Assembly: GCA_022036555.1 (NCBI GenBank)
Contig: CM039128.1
Location: forward strand, 2,480,049-2,544,048
DNA from: Microstegium vimineum
Lineage: Eukaryota; Streptophyta; Magnoliopsida; Poales; Poaceae
Length of the DNA: 64,000 nt
Direction of reading: 5' to 3'
Both the position numbers and the translations under genes were made by a program. This document shows, piece after piece, positions 34,578 to 45,835 of this stretch; positions within the stretch are counted from its first letter, which is position 1, and the number at the start of each line of letters is the position of its first letter. The notes under the pieces are model-generated. The model was given only the letters and a program-made list of their open reading frames with translations. It had not been told where the DNA came from and searched no databases.

Positions 34578-34646
34578 TGATGGTGGTTTTTGTTTTTGCA
34601 GAGTTTGGTAATTTGGGTACCCTATTTCTAGGTATTCGGCAAGAAG

Positions 34647-35453
34647 TTTGAGCTGATTAATTGCACAGAGGTGCAGAAGCCAGTGTTTGCGGCTCAGCAG
34701 CTTTGTGGTGCAGCTGGATCTTGGTGGTCGACCTTTACAGCTATGCAGCCTGCAGGTCATCGTGCCACTTGGACGGAATTTTGTGAGGCTTTTCGTGCTC
34801 ATTATATTCCTGCTGGGGTGATGGAGTCCAAGTTAGAAGAGTTTCTGACTCTCAAGCAAGGAGAATCCACGGTTATGCAGTACGTGGGCAAGTTCAACCA
34901 TCTCTCCCAGTATGTTGTTGAACATGTCAGTACGGATGCTAAGAAGAAGAGGTGGTTTCTCGGAGGGCTTTCAACTAAGTTGCACACCATGTTGAATCAC
35001 AATCCTAATGCTACCTATCATGAGGTGGTAAGCATGGCTATCTCAGCTGAGAGTTCTCTGCGCATCCATAGGGAGGCAAAGAAGAAGAAAGCAGTGGTTG
35101 GATCTTCTAGTGGTAATCAGAAGAGGCAGAAGATTATTTACCACCCTCAGAACCATAACCTCTTTCAATATCGTCCTCCTCAACAGCAGTCTGGGCATCA
35201 GTTCTCTGGGGGTTCTCGGTACCCTAGGCAGAATGTTGGCCCAACTAATCAAGTGGTGGCCAAGCAAACCAGTAATGCCTGCTTCAACTGTGGAAAAGTG
35301 GGACATTATTCCAATGTGTGTCCTCTTTCAAAGGAGTATAATCAGAAGTTTGCTGGGAGTCAGCAGCAGTAGAAGCAGGGTGGTAACGCTGGAGTTCAGA
35401 AGAACAAGGCTGAGTAGAGGACTAGGCGGGTGTTTCATACCCAAGGTTAAGGG
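34647..35453 (+). pseudogene. E1 gag, 3' part with zinc knuckle
   Basis: It continues the capsid after the right TSD copy (34642-34646). Retrotrans_gag-type sequence (AAQQLCGAAGSWW, FCEAFRAHYIP, FLTLKQGESTVMQY) is followed by a basic linker and a CCHC knuckle, CFNCGKVGHYSNVC, near 35280-35321. In-frame stops occur near 35370, 35416 and 35448, between the knuckle and the protease. They lie in the poorly conserved linker, and the frame itself is kept into the protease. Confidence 0.85.
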
Positions 35454-36027
35454 ATGCCAGAAGGAGAACCCGTCTTGCAGGGTATGTTTCCTATCAACAA
35501 TCAACCTGCAGTTATTATCTTTGATTCTGGTGCATCACATTCCTTCATTGATAAGTCATTTGTACTCAAGCATAGCATTCCTTTGACTGAGTTAAAACTG
35601 GACTTTTATGTGCAAACACCGGGTGGTCCTATCGCAACTAGAGAAGTTGTTTATAAAGTATCTTTTAGTCTGGGTGGGCATATCTTTCCCATGACCATGG
35701 TAGTGCTTCCAAACCAGGGTTTAGATGTGATTCTATGGATGAATTGGTTGCAACAGCACAAAGCTGTAATCGATGTGCTAAACAGAAATATCAAGGTAGA
35801 TGTGTCTGACAATAAATCTCAACTCTTGATTCAACTTTCTGTGCCAAAAAGAGAAGTAGGAAAGTTTTGTGCTACAACTGCCCTTGGAGTACATGAAATT
35901 CCCGTACTTTGTGAATTTTCTGGATGTCTTTCCTGATGACTTACCTAGCTTACCTCCCAATAGAGATGTTGAGTTTTCTATAGAGTTAAAGCCTGACACA
36001 ACCCCTGTCTCTAGAAGGGCCTATTGA
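35454..36027 (+). pseudogene. E1 protease region
   Basis: This is an aspartic protease of retropepsin type, which would cleave the Gag-Pol precursor. The active-site motif is IFDSGASHSFID near 35520; a later LDVILWMNWL block matches the usual LGMDWL region. A one-base frameshift near 35900 ends the first frame at 35934-35936. The next frame carries FPDVFPDDLPSLPP, the normal lead into RT, and ends at a TGA just before 36028 where Trp is usual. Confidence 0.85.
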
Positions 36028-38553
36028 ATGCCTCCCAAAGAGCTAGCAGAGTTGAAGACTCATTTGAATGAGTTTCTCGATAAAGGTTTCATTCGACCTA
36101 GTTCATCACCATGGAGTTGTCCTGCTATTTTCGTGAAGAAGAAGGACCATACTCTCCGTATGTGCGTTGACTATCGTCCCTTAAACGAGGCGACCATCAA
36201 GAACAAGTATCCCTTGCCGCGGATTGATCTTCTCTTTGATCAACTCGCTGGAGCTACAGTGTTCTCCAAGATCGATTTGCGATCGGGATACCACCAGATA
36301 AAGATTCGACCTGAAGATATCCCCAAGACGGCATTTACCACTAGATATGGGCTTTATGAATATCTGGTAATGTCGTTTGGTTTGACCAATGCGCCGACAT
36401 ACTTCATGTATCTTATGAACTCGGTGTTCATGCCGAAGCTAGACAAGTTTGTTGTGGTTTTCATCGATGATATTCTTATCTATTCCAAGGATGAAAAAGA
36501 ACATGCCCGTCATCTCCGAATCATCTTAACTCGATTGCGGGAGCATCAGCTTTATGCTAAGTTCAGCAAATATGAGTTCTGGCTAAAGGAAGTTCAATTC
36601 CTTGGGCATGTCTTGTCCAATGGAGGAGTGGTAGTTGATCCTAGTAAGGTGAAGGACATTCTGGATTGCAAACCACCAACGATAGTCCATCAAGTTCAAA
36701 GTTTCCTCGGTATGGCTGGTTATTACCGTCGGTTTATTCCAAACTTTTCTCGAGTCTCAAAACGCATTACCAGTCTACTGAAGAACCAGACCAAGTTTGT
36801 ATGGTCTGATGAGTGTGAAGAAGCCTTTCATACTTTGAAGAAGTTAATGACCACAACCCCAGTATTAGCTCAGCCTAATATTGAGAAACCCTTCGATATA
36901 TATTGTGATGCATCCGGTATTGGTATTGGATGTGTCTTGATGCAAGAAAGAAGAGTCATTGCTTATGCTTCTAGGCAGTTGAAGAAACACAAAGATAATT
37001 ATCCCACTCATGATCTTGAATTAGCGGCAGTTGTCCACTCTTTGAAGATTTGGCGACATTATCTTCTGGGCAATCTTTGTCATATCTATACCGATCATAA
37101 GAGTTTGAAATATATATTCACTCAGTCTGAGTTGAATATGAGGCAAAGAAGATGGTTGAAGCTTATTAAAGATTATGATCTTGAAGTGCATTACCATCCA
37201 GGTAAGGCAAATGTTGTAGATGATGCCTTAAGTCGTAAGGATAGTTGCAATTGTCTGAGCCTAAAGACGGTAAATTCCACACTCTGTTATGAGTTAGAAA
37301 AGCAAGGCATATCTATGGTGCAGCATGGCAGTCTAGCTAATATCTCAGTGGAACTCAGCATTCATGATCAAATTATCAAAGCTCAGAAAACCAATGTCGG
37401 TACCGATCATCTTAAAGCAAAGGTTAAATCTGGAGTACCTACTTGTTTCAAGTTAGATGAGGCCAATGTTCTCTGGTTCAAGGATCGTCTTGTGGTTCCC
37501 AAAGTTCCAGAGTTGCGACAAGCTATTCTTGATGAAGCACATACTTCTCGATTGTCTATTCATCCTGGAAGCAATAAGATGTACCAGGATTTGAAGCGGA
37601 AGTTCTGGTGGACAAAGATGAAGATTGAGATAGCAGGCTATGTGGCCAAGTGCGACACTTGTCAGAAAGTGAAAGCAGTGCGTTTGAAACCTGGAGGTCA
37701 ACTTCAACCTTTGCCAGTTCCAGTTTGGAAATGGGAAGATATTAGCATGGACTTTATTGTTGGTTTACCTAAGACCACTAAAGGCCATGATTCTATTTGG
37801 GTAATTGTTGATCGTTTAACCAAGTCAGCTCACTTTTTACCGGTGAAAACCTCCAACGTTGCTGCCGCATATGCTAGTATCTTTTTGTCCAGAATAGTAA
37901 GTCTTCATGGCATTCCCAGGACCATCATATCTGATCGTGGAACTCAGTTTGTTTCAGCTTTCTGGAGGCATCTCCATGAGTCTCTGGGTACAAAACTCCT
38001 GTATAGCACAGCTTATCATCCACAAACTGATGTTCAGACAGAACGGGTGAACCAAGTTCTTGAGGATCTTTTGATATGTTGCGTGCTTAACTTCGCTGAG
38101 AAATGGGATGAATGCTTGCCCTTGGCAGAGTTCTCTTATAACAATAGTTACCAACAAAGCATCAAAATGTCTCCATTTGAAGCTTTGTATGGTCGGGGTT
38201 GTAGAACTCCTCTAAATTGGTCAGAACCCGGGGAACGTGAGTTCTTTGGGGTTGACATAGTCAAGGAGGCGGAAGATAAAGTCCGGCAGATTCGAATCAA
38301 TCTCGAAATAGCTCAATCCCGGCAAAAGAGTTATGCTGACAAAAGGAGAAGACCACTTCAATATCAACCTGGAGATCACGTGTACTTAAAGGTCACACCT
38401 ATGAAAGGAATATCACGGTTTGGAATGAAAGGCAAGTTAACCCCTCGCTATGTCGGTCCGTTCTTAGTTCTGGAATGCATTGGCAATGTGGCTTATCGTT
38501 TAAAATTGCCCGACATTCTATCCGCCGTTCATGATGTGTTTCACGTATCCTAA
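36028..38553 (+). CDS. E1 pol: reverse transcriptase, RNase H, integrase
   Basis: An uninterrupted 841-codon frame. RT: VDYRPLN near residue 48, KIDLRSGYH with Asp 83, and FIDD at 145-148 with Asp 147 and 148. RNase H: CDAS with Asp 294, Glu 331, TDHKSL with Asp 356. Integrase: zinc site His 505, His 512, Cys 542, Cys 545, then catalytic Asp 575 (MDFIVGLP), Asp 636 (SDRGTQF) and Glu 672. The usual Gly before QTE is Val. The GPF-type module (YVGPFLVLE) follows and the frame stops at HVS, just before the chromodomain. The first Met is an artefact of the stop upstream; in the family this is one Gag-Pol polyprotein. Confidence 0.93.
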   Translation: MPPKELAELKTHLNEFLDKGFIRPSSSPWSCPAIFVKKKDHTLRMCVDYRPLNEATIKNKYPLPRIDLLFDQLAGATVFSKIDLRSGYHQIKIRPEDIPKTAFTTRYGLYEYLVMSFGLTNAPTYFMYLMNSVFMPKLDKFVVVFIDDILIYSKDEKEHARHLRIILTRLREHQLYAKFSKYEFWLKEVQFLGHVLSNGGVVVDPSKVKDILDCKPPTIVHQVQSFLGMAGYYRRFIPNFSRVSKRITSLLKNQTKFVWSDECEEAFHTLKKLMTTTPVLAQPNIEKPFDIYCDASGIGIGCVLMQERRVIAYASRQLKKHKDNYPTHDLELAAVVHSLKIWRHYLLGNLCHIYTDHKSLKYIFTQSELNMRQRRWLKLIKDYDLEVHYHPGKANVVDDALSRKDSCNCLSLKTVNSTLCYELEKQGISMVQHGSLANISVELSIHDQIIKAQKTNVGTDHLKAKVKSGVPTCFKLDEANVLWFKDRLVVPKVPELRQAILDEAHTSRLSIHPGSNKMYQDLKRKFWWTKMKIEIAGYVAKCDTCQKVKAVRLKPGGQLQPLPVPVWKWEDISMDFIVGLPKTTKGHDSIWVIVDRLTKSAHFLPVKTSNVAAAYASIFLSRIVSLHGIPRTIISDRGTQFVSAFWRHLHESLGTKLLYSTAYHPQTDVQTERVNQVLEDLLICCVLNFAEKWDECLPLAEFSYNNSYQQSIKMSPFEALYGRGCRTPLNWSEPGEREFFGVDIVKEAEDKVRQIRINLEIAQSRQKSYADKRRRPLQYQPGDHVYLKVTPMKGISRFGMKGKLTPRYVGPFLVLECIGNVAYRLKLPDILSAVHDVFHVS

Positions 38554-38796
38554 TTAAAGAAGTGTCTTCAAGTTAATGATACGATCGTGGAAGTTGAAGG
38601 AGTGCAACTAGAACCTGATGTGACGTACTCCGAGTATCCTGTAAAGGTTCTTCGTCGAAAGGATCGAATTACTCGGCGCAAGACCATCAAGTTGTATAAC
38701 GTTCAGTGGAACCAGCACTCAGAAGAGGAAGCTACTTGGGAATCTGAAGATTATCTTTTAGAGAATTTCCTAGAGTTTTATGCTTCTATATCTTGA
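38554..38796 (+). pseudogene. E1 chromodomain, cut off by one stop
   Basis: It continues in the pol frame after the TAA at 38551-38553, at a position where a Gln codon is usual. The segment YPVKVLRRKD...VQWNQHSEEEATWES is a chromodomain of the chromovirus integrase C-terminus. In this family the domain is thought to steer integration toward modified histones. It ends in FYASIS. A single nonsense change separates it from integrase. Confidence 0.85.
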
Positions 38797-38893
38797 GCTG
38801 TTTCGTAAAGACCTGGTCATAGTTGTAACAAGGATGATGTGAAAAAGAAAGGTTCTTGATATGTTTCCTTTTCCATTACTTTGTTTCACCTTT

Positions 38894-38927
38894 AATCTCG
38901 GGACGAGATTTCTTTAAGGGGAAGGGT
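38894..38927 (+). promoter_or_regulatory. E1 pre-PPT hairpin and polypurine tract
   Basis: AATCTCGGGACGAGATT (38894-38910) is a perfect 7-bp inverted repeat around a 3-base loop. It is followed by the purine tract AAGGGGAAGGG, which ends next to the 3' LTR. The tract primes plus-strand DNA. The same hairpin is found in E3. Confidence 0.8.
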
Positions 38928-41900
38928 TGTAACACCCCTGGTGTTTAAGCACTTAATTAAAACTTGAGCATGTCATCATATGCATTAAGCATCATTCACT
39001 TGATTGAGAACCTTGTTATGCATTGAACTAAAATGAGTTTACTTGGTTGTGTTTGATCATATGTGTGAATGCTGGTCATCTTTTCAAATTCAAAATTTTC
39101 AAATTCTAATCCAAACCCTATTTCCAAAGGGGGGTGGATTCAACCCTAAACATAATTTTCAAAATCTAAAAAGAATTTGCCTATGGTTGTTTAAGCAAAG
39201 TGATAGAGCTCTGTTTGAATTGTAATTGTTGTGTTTACAGTTTTTCTAGTGTTATTCAAGTTTTTAGAGTAATTCAAAAGGGGGTAAATCTTTTTAAAAA
39301 GGGTTTTCGAACTCCAAAAATGCATTTTCATTTCTAGGCTGAATTTTAAAATGTACATATTGCCAAAAGTGTAGATCATGAAATTTGGAGAAACTTTGGT
39401 GTTCTAAGTTTTTCATGAAAACCCCTGGAAGGTTGAGCTTTTTGAAAAAACAGTCGCAGGGCAGTTTGGACATTTCACCAAACACCTGCATGTCGAGTTG
39501 AGCCATGGCGCCGATACCTGTCCGACCACCTGTCGACGCCACCGTGCACCTCCTGGCCTCAGAGAGTGTCGCACCAGGTGCGTGGCAACGCCACGGCTCT
39601 GTTGCCGTCTACAAAACGGAACGTCGTCCACCCCTGCCCTCTCTTTCCACGCTCGACGTCGCCCGTTCTGCCCTGCTCTGCTCCTCCGCGCGAACGCTTC
39701 GCGTCGCCGAGCTCGCATGAGCGTTCCAGTCACTCCCAAGCTCGCAATCCTCCGCAATAGCTTTCGCCTTGAGCTAGTACACCTTCCGCACTAGTTGGCT
39801 GAAGCCGCGAACGCGTGAATCGCCCGACGTGAAGCTTTCTTCCTCGGCTCCGGCGAGAGCACCGCCGCTCTGGTTCGCAGGCTCACCGGCTACAGAGGAG
39901 CCACATTGTTCTTCTGGTTCTTGTTTCATCTTCTTTGTTCTTCTCTGATTCCGTTGCTATCCTACGTTTTGCAAATGGTGGACCGTAGCTCCAGGAACAT
40001 CGACGTTACCGCTTGGTTCATTTTCTCCGTCGGCACAGTCTTCGTCGCCAGCTCCCTCTGCTTCATCTCCGGCCGCGATAGCTAGTGTTCCGTGACCAGG
40101 GTGAGCACCTCGAATCAAGCCGTCGAGCTCTGTCCACGAGCGCCGCCGCGGTTCATGGTCGTCGCGACGGTGCTCTCGTCGGTCGTTCGTTTTAGTTGAT
40201 CGTTTTCGAGTCGGAGTCTTGCACTAGCTTCGCCTGGTCGTCCTGAGTACGTTCGCGTTGTTGGTTGATCGAGCGCGTGCGTGTTTTCACCGGCGCATGA
40301 GCGGCCACGTGTGGGGTGCCGCCATGCTCGTCGGTAGAGTCGTTTCGAGTAGTTGTTCGTTCGTTTTGAGTGCGGTCTGCGTTGTTTGGGGGCCGCTAAG
40401 CATGCTGGGGTTGTTGGTTGAGCCGATTACAGCTTGTGCTCGCCGGCATATGCACGACCGAGATCGGATCACCGCGGATGTCGCCGGCGAGGGCGTTCCA
40501 AGGGTTTGAGCGGGCTCTGCCGTACCTCGATGGGTTCGGGGTGAAGTGTTGAGTCCAGCACAAGAGTCGATTCGCCGTTTGGTTCACCGCCGGCAATGCG
40601 CCGCCGTGTTCTTTGGTCGTCGGCGCTGCTGCCCTGTTTTTGTGCCACTGACATGCGGGACCCAGATGTCAGTGAAGGGTTTTTCTTAATTTCCTGTTTT
40701 GCACACTAATGCTTTTTGTTATTTTTTGTATGTTTATTTCTGTGCATAATTAAATTCCGTAAAAAATTGTGTATGCTCTCTGTTATGTGTAGTATTTAAG
40801 AAAAATATAACAGGCCCATGTTCATTATGTTTTTAATCCTGTAAAAATGCTCAAAGTAATTGAAAATTGACTTTTCCCTGATTTTTCATGCTCTGAGTAA
40901 TGCTCCAAAAATTCTGGGAATTTTTGTGTAACCTTTTTATACTTGTATCTTGCTGTTTAAAAAGTTTGGGAATTTTTGGATGAACTGTTGAACATGGCTA
41001 TTTATATAATTAGTTATAAAATGATTAGTAACCCCAATAACTTTAGGTTTTGAGTGATTTTGGGTTGTTTGATGCTAATGGTCATTTGTCCAGTGACAAC
41101 CACATGTTGGACATGTTTGATGAAGTGTTGTTTGCTCAGTTCTTTTGGACATAATTATTAAACTTGATAACTAGTTTACTTATGGTTTTATTAAATTGAT
41201 GTATGCTTTAGTTTAACTTTTCTTTAATGAAGGAAAGTTGTACTCAAGGTTGTAATATGTTTTGTTCATCTTTTAAGTATTGTTTACGTGTTGCAAAACA
41301 TCATGTCTATCATTTCAAGCATCATCTAAGTATAGCATATTATTGTGTAGATTGTTCGTTGGTTGGGTTGGATACCTCTAGTGAAGAGGTTTTCTCTCTT
41401 GTTGAATCGGAGCCCGAGTTTGTGTATCCCTCCAACCAAGGCAAGCCCCGGTGCATTCAAACCCTACCTTGTATTTAAAATGTTTTATTTAAATACACTT
41501 ATGGTTATTATTGCATTGTTCTTACTTTATTAAATTCCTACTTGATGCATAGCCTTATCCTTGGTTACTTGTACTTTATACCTTGACATTTTTTTTAAAT
41601 ATGAAAACTTTTGGCTAAAATGCTTAGAATGCTTAGAGTTTTCTAGTAGGTGATTTCCTGTCACTTACACATAGCGTATTGCTTCGGCAAATGGTTATGA
41701 TCCTTTGAAAAAGGTGGGTTGTTGGAAGTAATAATTCGTGACCGGGCGGACACGGTGTTGGAGAGCCATCAGCGGTGTCTGGTGAGCGGGTTCTCTCCGC
41801 CTGTGTCTTTAGGAATCGTCCATTGTAAATGTTTAAGGGTTATGACTTTGGAGTACTTATCACATACTTTTGGAAGCCGGACTCTGGCTAATCTAGTCTA

Positions 41901-42849
41901 AAGGACGGTTAACCCGCACTGGAAGTGGAGAGATGACGAGAGTAGTGTGTACCCTCCAAGTTAGCGAACTAGATGGAGGCGTACTGTGCTCTCGGGTGGC
42001 GGGCCCCCGTTCTCGGATAGAGGATCCAGGGAAAGGTAGTCATATGCGTGCTTCAGTGTTGTATATGTAGTGTGTTAGGGAAGCCCCAGCTGGGATAAAC
42101 CGGTTCGAATCGTCGTGTTCCTCGGAAATGGAAACATAATCGTGTTGTTTACATCGTAGTTAATGAAACTTAAATTGGATACTTGTTGGTTCCTTTCATG
42201 GATGGTTATTACCTTGTCATCAATCATAAATTTTGATTGGTACTTGAGTAATCTTTTAAACGGATCAAATAAATTTCAATTCTTTTTATAAATGCTCGTT
42301 TATGCAAAATATTTGATTCTTGCAAACCACACCTTGAATCCTATGACTTGCATACCTTTTGTCCACCAAATATTTTCTTTTGTCGGATAAGTCTTGTTGA
42401 GTACCCCGTACTCAGGGTTTGTTAACCCTTGTTGCAGATGAGGGTCCAAATCCGGTCTGTGTGGCTTCGTGCTGCATGACCGTTGTTTCAGTTGAGGATG
42501 AGGAAGATTAGTTGTCTTTGCTTGACTCTTGGGCAAGAGTACTTCGGTTGTTTGTTTTTACTCTACCAGCAGCTTGATACTATGTTATCGTATGACACTT
42601 AAGTTATGTTTCAAAACTTATGGTTTGTAATATAACTCCAAATTTCGGCTACTTTGATGTAATAAAATTTTATCGTATTACTTCTGCAATGTTTGTAATG
42701 AGGAGATCCTGTTCGAAAAGAGGTGAATGACCTGCTGCAAAGTGGTGACACCTAACGGACTAATTAAGAATTGAATCATTTATTTAGGATTAAGTCGGAT
42801 GGACTATTAATCCTGGCAAGTGGGCCCTTTCTTAAAAGGTTCTGTCACA
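38928..42849 (+). repeat. 3' LTR of E1
   Basis: 3922 bp, matching 10004-13941 almost throughout. Compared with the 5' copy it lacks 28 bp after CACCTCGAA (near 40115) and has scattered substitutions. It ends GTCACA, followed by the TSD CAACA and LINE ORF1 sequence. Confidence 0.92.
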
Positions 42850-42854
42850 CAACA

Positions 42855-43568
42855 TCGAGCTGGGCACCGGGGTGTCTGCTGCTCTTCCCATGGAGTCACA
42901 AACGGGGGGATGCTTCCCTCCCTGTCGAGGCAAAGGGGGATGCTGCTGCTCCCTTTGGCTCGGCTCCAGCAGGGGCACCTGCCCCCAACTCCACCACGAT
43001 CATGAAGGACTCAGGGAGCACGGTGATTTCTCCAACCTTGCTGCAGTTGGAGGATGCCCCTGATGAACTTGGCGCTTTTGCCTCCAAGGAGCCATGCCAT
43101 AGCAGCAGGAACATGGCAACGGCAGACGTCCACATCCTTGAAAAAGCGGAAAGACTAGCTGCAAAGAAGAACCTCGAATTCCAAGGTAACTCTTTCACCA
43201 CCTCCCCAAACTCCAAAGTTATTTCAAACCTTGGTAGGGTATGCATCAACCTAGGTTGCTCTGATGTTGTTAACTTAAAAAATATAGAGGTGGATAGGCT
43301 AGTTCTTTGTGACAAGCAGAAGAAAGGTTTTCATATTCCGTCGTCCTCTAACTTAGAGAGTGATGCAGAGCAGGAAGACCATCTAGAGGCAGTGCTCAAC
43401 CACGCTTGTGGTAATCTAAATGAGGACTTGCTGGACACGGAGAGTGATCAAATCATAGATCTTTCTCTAGTCCGTCGGAAGAAGAAAAAATATAATAATG
43501 CCACAAATATTCGAAAGGGCAAGCTTCCAAAAAAACCAAAGACCCCATCAAAATTTATTCTAAAATGA
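42855..43568 (+). pseudogene. LINE ORF1, downstream part
   Basis: This is the C-terminal part of ORF1, resuming after the right TSD of E1 (CAACA, 42850-42854). One frame stays open to TGA at 43566-43568 and ends in a Lys-rich tail. An apparent 265-codon ORF starting at 42771 begins inside the E1 3' LTR and is therefore chimeric; only the part from 42855 belongs to the LINE. ORF1 ends in an ATGA overlap with ORF2 (ATG at 43565), a compact junction that suits reinitiation. The open frame has no stop over more than 230 codons, unlike the upstream half. Confidence 0.75.
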
Positions 43569-44381
43569 AAGGAGTCTTCTGGAATAGCAGAGGTCTTGCA
43601 GACTTGGATAAGCATAGGTTACTATCAGAACTAGTTAAGGAAGAGCAAATTAATTTTATTGCTCTTTCCGAGACTGGGAGGGACTCCTTCCCAGATCATG
43701 TCCTCAAAAATCTTTGTGGAGGACAAGATTTTCTTTGGCACACCATGGCTCCTCATGGCAGATCAGGAGGCATTCTTCTGGGTGTGGACCTTAGTGTTTT
43801 TGACATCGGCGGCATTGAGGAGGGATATTTTTATGTTAAATTCCTCCTAAGATGAAAATCAAATGACTACAAGTTTTCTCTTTACACAGTCTATGGGCCG
43901 GCTCAAATCCATAATAAGAGTGCCTTCCTGATAGAGCTCGCGAACACATGTTCTAAAGAGACTCTTCCATATATAATAGGGGGAGATTTCAATATAATGA
44001 GAGCTCCAGAGGACAACAGTACTGGGGACTTTGACTATAAATGGCCAAACCTTTTTAATGCTGTCATTGAATCTCTTAATCTGAAAGAGATCGTCATGTT
44101 AGGATGCCAATATACTTGGGCGGGGCTAGGGATAATCCTGCCTTTGAGAAGCTGGATAGGGTCCTCATTACCACTGAATGGGAAAACCAATTTCCATTGT
44201 CATCAGTGGAACATAGAGATAGGAATATTTCAGATCATACCCCCCTTGTGTTAAACACTGGAGCCTCAACCCATCAGACCAATAATCGTCCTTTTAAATT
44301 TGAGAGAGGCTGGTTGTTACGGGAAGGCTTTTATGACATGGTTGCAAATATCTGGCAATCCACATGCTCGGGGTCAACCTC
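43565..44381 (+). pseudogene. LINE ORF2, endonuclease domain
   Basis: This is the apurinic-like endonuclease that nicks the target to start reverse transcription. Visible motifs in order are WNSRGL at the N-terminus, ALSETG with the conserved Glu, VYGPAQ, GGDFNIM, a YTWAG block, LDRVL and SDHTPL with the catalytic Asp-His pair. A TGA at 43853-43855 interrupts the frame where Trp is usual, and a one-base frameshift falls between about 44100 and 44130. The ORF is then broken by the solo LTR E5 (TSD ACCTC at 44377-44381). All core motifs survive across these lesions. Confidence 0.85.
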
Positions 44382-45245
44382 TGAAAGGTCTAAGTATGGC
44401 TAGAGGGGGATGAATAGCCTATTAAAAAATTCTACAAAAACACTTAAACAAACTTGTTAGAATAAAACACGACGTAAGCAAGTTTGCGCTAGCTCTAAGG
44501 TTAGGCAAGCCACCTACCAATTCTAGTTACTAGCAAGATATGTTCTATGTCACACACAAGACCTAGAACACTAGTGCTACTAGACTAAGCTACACAAGCT
44601 AAGCTAGAGGCTCTACTTTGCAAGAATGTAAAGAATGTAAGCAAAGCTAGAGATAGAATGGTTGTACCAACATGAAGATATAAGCCAATAGATAACCAAT
44701 CAATCACAAGATGAATCCTCGGTAGAGAGACAATGAGACGCAATATTTTTTACCGAGGTTCACTTGTTTGCCAACAAGCTAGTCCTCATTGTAGCGATAC
44801 ACCCACTTGGAGGTTCAAACGCTAATTGGCAATCAAAGCCAAACCCGTTCAAGGGTGCCACACAACCAACACAAGATGGGGATCCCCAAGCTACGCAGAA
44901 TCCACTAGAGATACCTTTCGCGAATCTCCCGCGGGGTAGGTTCAAGAACCCCTCACAATCCACCGATCGGAGCCAGAGACAATCACCTTCCTCCACTCAA
45001 CGATCCTCGTCTCACCAAGCCATCTAGGAGATGGCAATCTCCAAGAATAACAAGAGCTCCGCGATGACGACGATCACCAAGTGCCACTAGTATGCAATCA
45101 ACAAAGAAATGCACTTGGATTCACTCTATCTCTCTAGAATATGTCAAATATGTTTAGAGGATGAGTGGTGGAAGCTTCTAAAGCAAGCACAAATGTGTGA
45201 GTGAGTAGAATGTGCAAGAGATACCCCAAAGGGTCGGTCATATCA

Positions 45246-45254
45246 CTTATATAG
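45246..45254 (-). promoter_or_regulatory. TATA-like site of the E5 LTR
   Basis: CTATATAAG on the - strand, next to the TCCGGA cluster. Its position matches CTATTTATAG in the E6 LTRs. Confidence 0.5.
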
Positions 45255-45299
45255 CCCTCACTCAACAACTAGCCGTTTTGCCCTCAAAACAGAGCTTCT

Positions 45300-45835
45300 G
45301 CGCGACCTCCGGACGCACTTTTCATAGGGGGTCCGGATCATCAACAGTGTCCGGACCCTTCAACAGCACAGAGCCGACGGCTCTATTTCCACCTCCGCAC
45401 GCGGCCTCCGCACGCAAGTCACACGCAGTCCAGACCAACTCGCCTGCGTCCGGTCAGCCTCTGATTCAAACAACCGCTTTCCCGCCTGAGCCACAGCCTG
45501 CCACGTGGCTCCGGACGGACCTGTTCACAGGGTCCGGAGTCACTGCTCTGAGCGTCCGGAAATATTTTCCCGGACGCCCGAGCGCACCCGAGAGCTCGCT
45601 TGAGCTCCTCAGCACCTCCGGACCCAAGTCCGGTCCTTGATCCGGACCATCATACTGCGTCCGGGCCCTCTTCCACAGAGAGTTACAGAGAGCGCCAGGC
45701 TCCGAACGCGTGTCCGGAGCTCTGCGTCCGGACTGCTCCTCCAGTCAGCCAGCAAGGGTTTGCCTCCGGACCCATCTCCGATGGTCCGGTCGACCAGAAC
45801 TCTTGCGTCCGGACCCTGCGTCCGGACTGCTTCCA
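45300..45835. repeat. TCCGGA-word cluster in the E5 LTR
   Basis: GTCCGGA, TCCGGAC and CGGACGC words recur densely here; TCCGGA is its own reverse complement. The words are irregularly spaced, unlike a simple tandem repeat. In - orientation the cluster lies just upstream of the TATA-like site at 45246-45254. Confidence 0.75.

Larger units (their letters stand above)
15415..34641 (-). mobile_element. E2: solo LTR in E1 gag, itself split by E3
   Basis: Perfect TSD AGAAG at 15410-15414 and 34642-34646; ends TGTCGG...TCGGCA. Removing E3 and its extra TSD leaves 1422 bp in two parts, 15415-15797 and 33603-34641. No internal domain or second LTR is present, so it is best read as a solo LTR left by recombination between two LTRs. 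Orientation is taken as - because a TATA box reads on that strand (15745-15752), with the repeat array upstream of it. The family was not identified. Confidence 0.85.
10004..42849 (+). mobile_element. E1: Tekay/Del-type Ty3/Gypsy retrotransposon
   Basis: The element has a perfect 5-bp TSD, CAACA, at 9999-10003 and 42850-42854, and LTRs that start TGTAACACCCC and end GTCACA. The domain order is gag, protease, RT, RNase H, integrase, chromodomain, which is that of a chromovirus; the very long LTRs, the extra ORF before gag and the TGTAACACCCC start fit the Tekay/Del lineage. Without the nested elements it is about 13.6 kb: 3938-bp and 3922-bp LTRs around about 5.75 kb. The LTRs differ by a few percent by eye, plus a 28-bp deletion in the right copy. 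The E2-E3-E4 stack is inserted in gag after 15414. Confidence 0.93.

Noticed and set aside
15415..34641. E2 as a complete LTR element
   Set aside because: Only one LTR-sized unit (1422 bp) is left after removing E3, with no PBS or PPT next to it; a solo LTR is the simpler reading.
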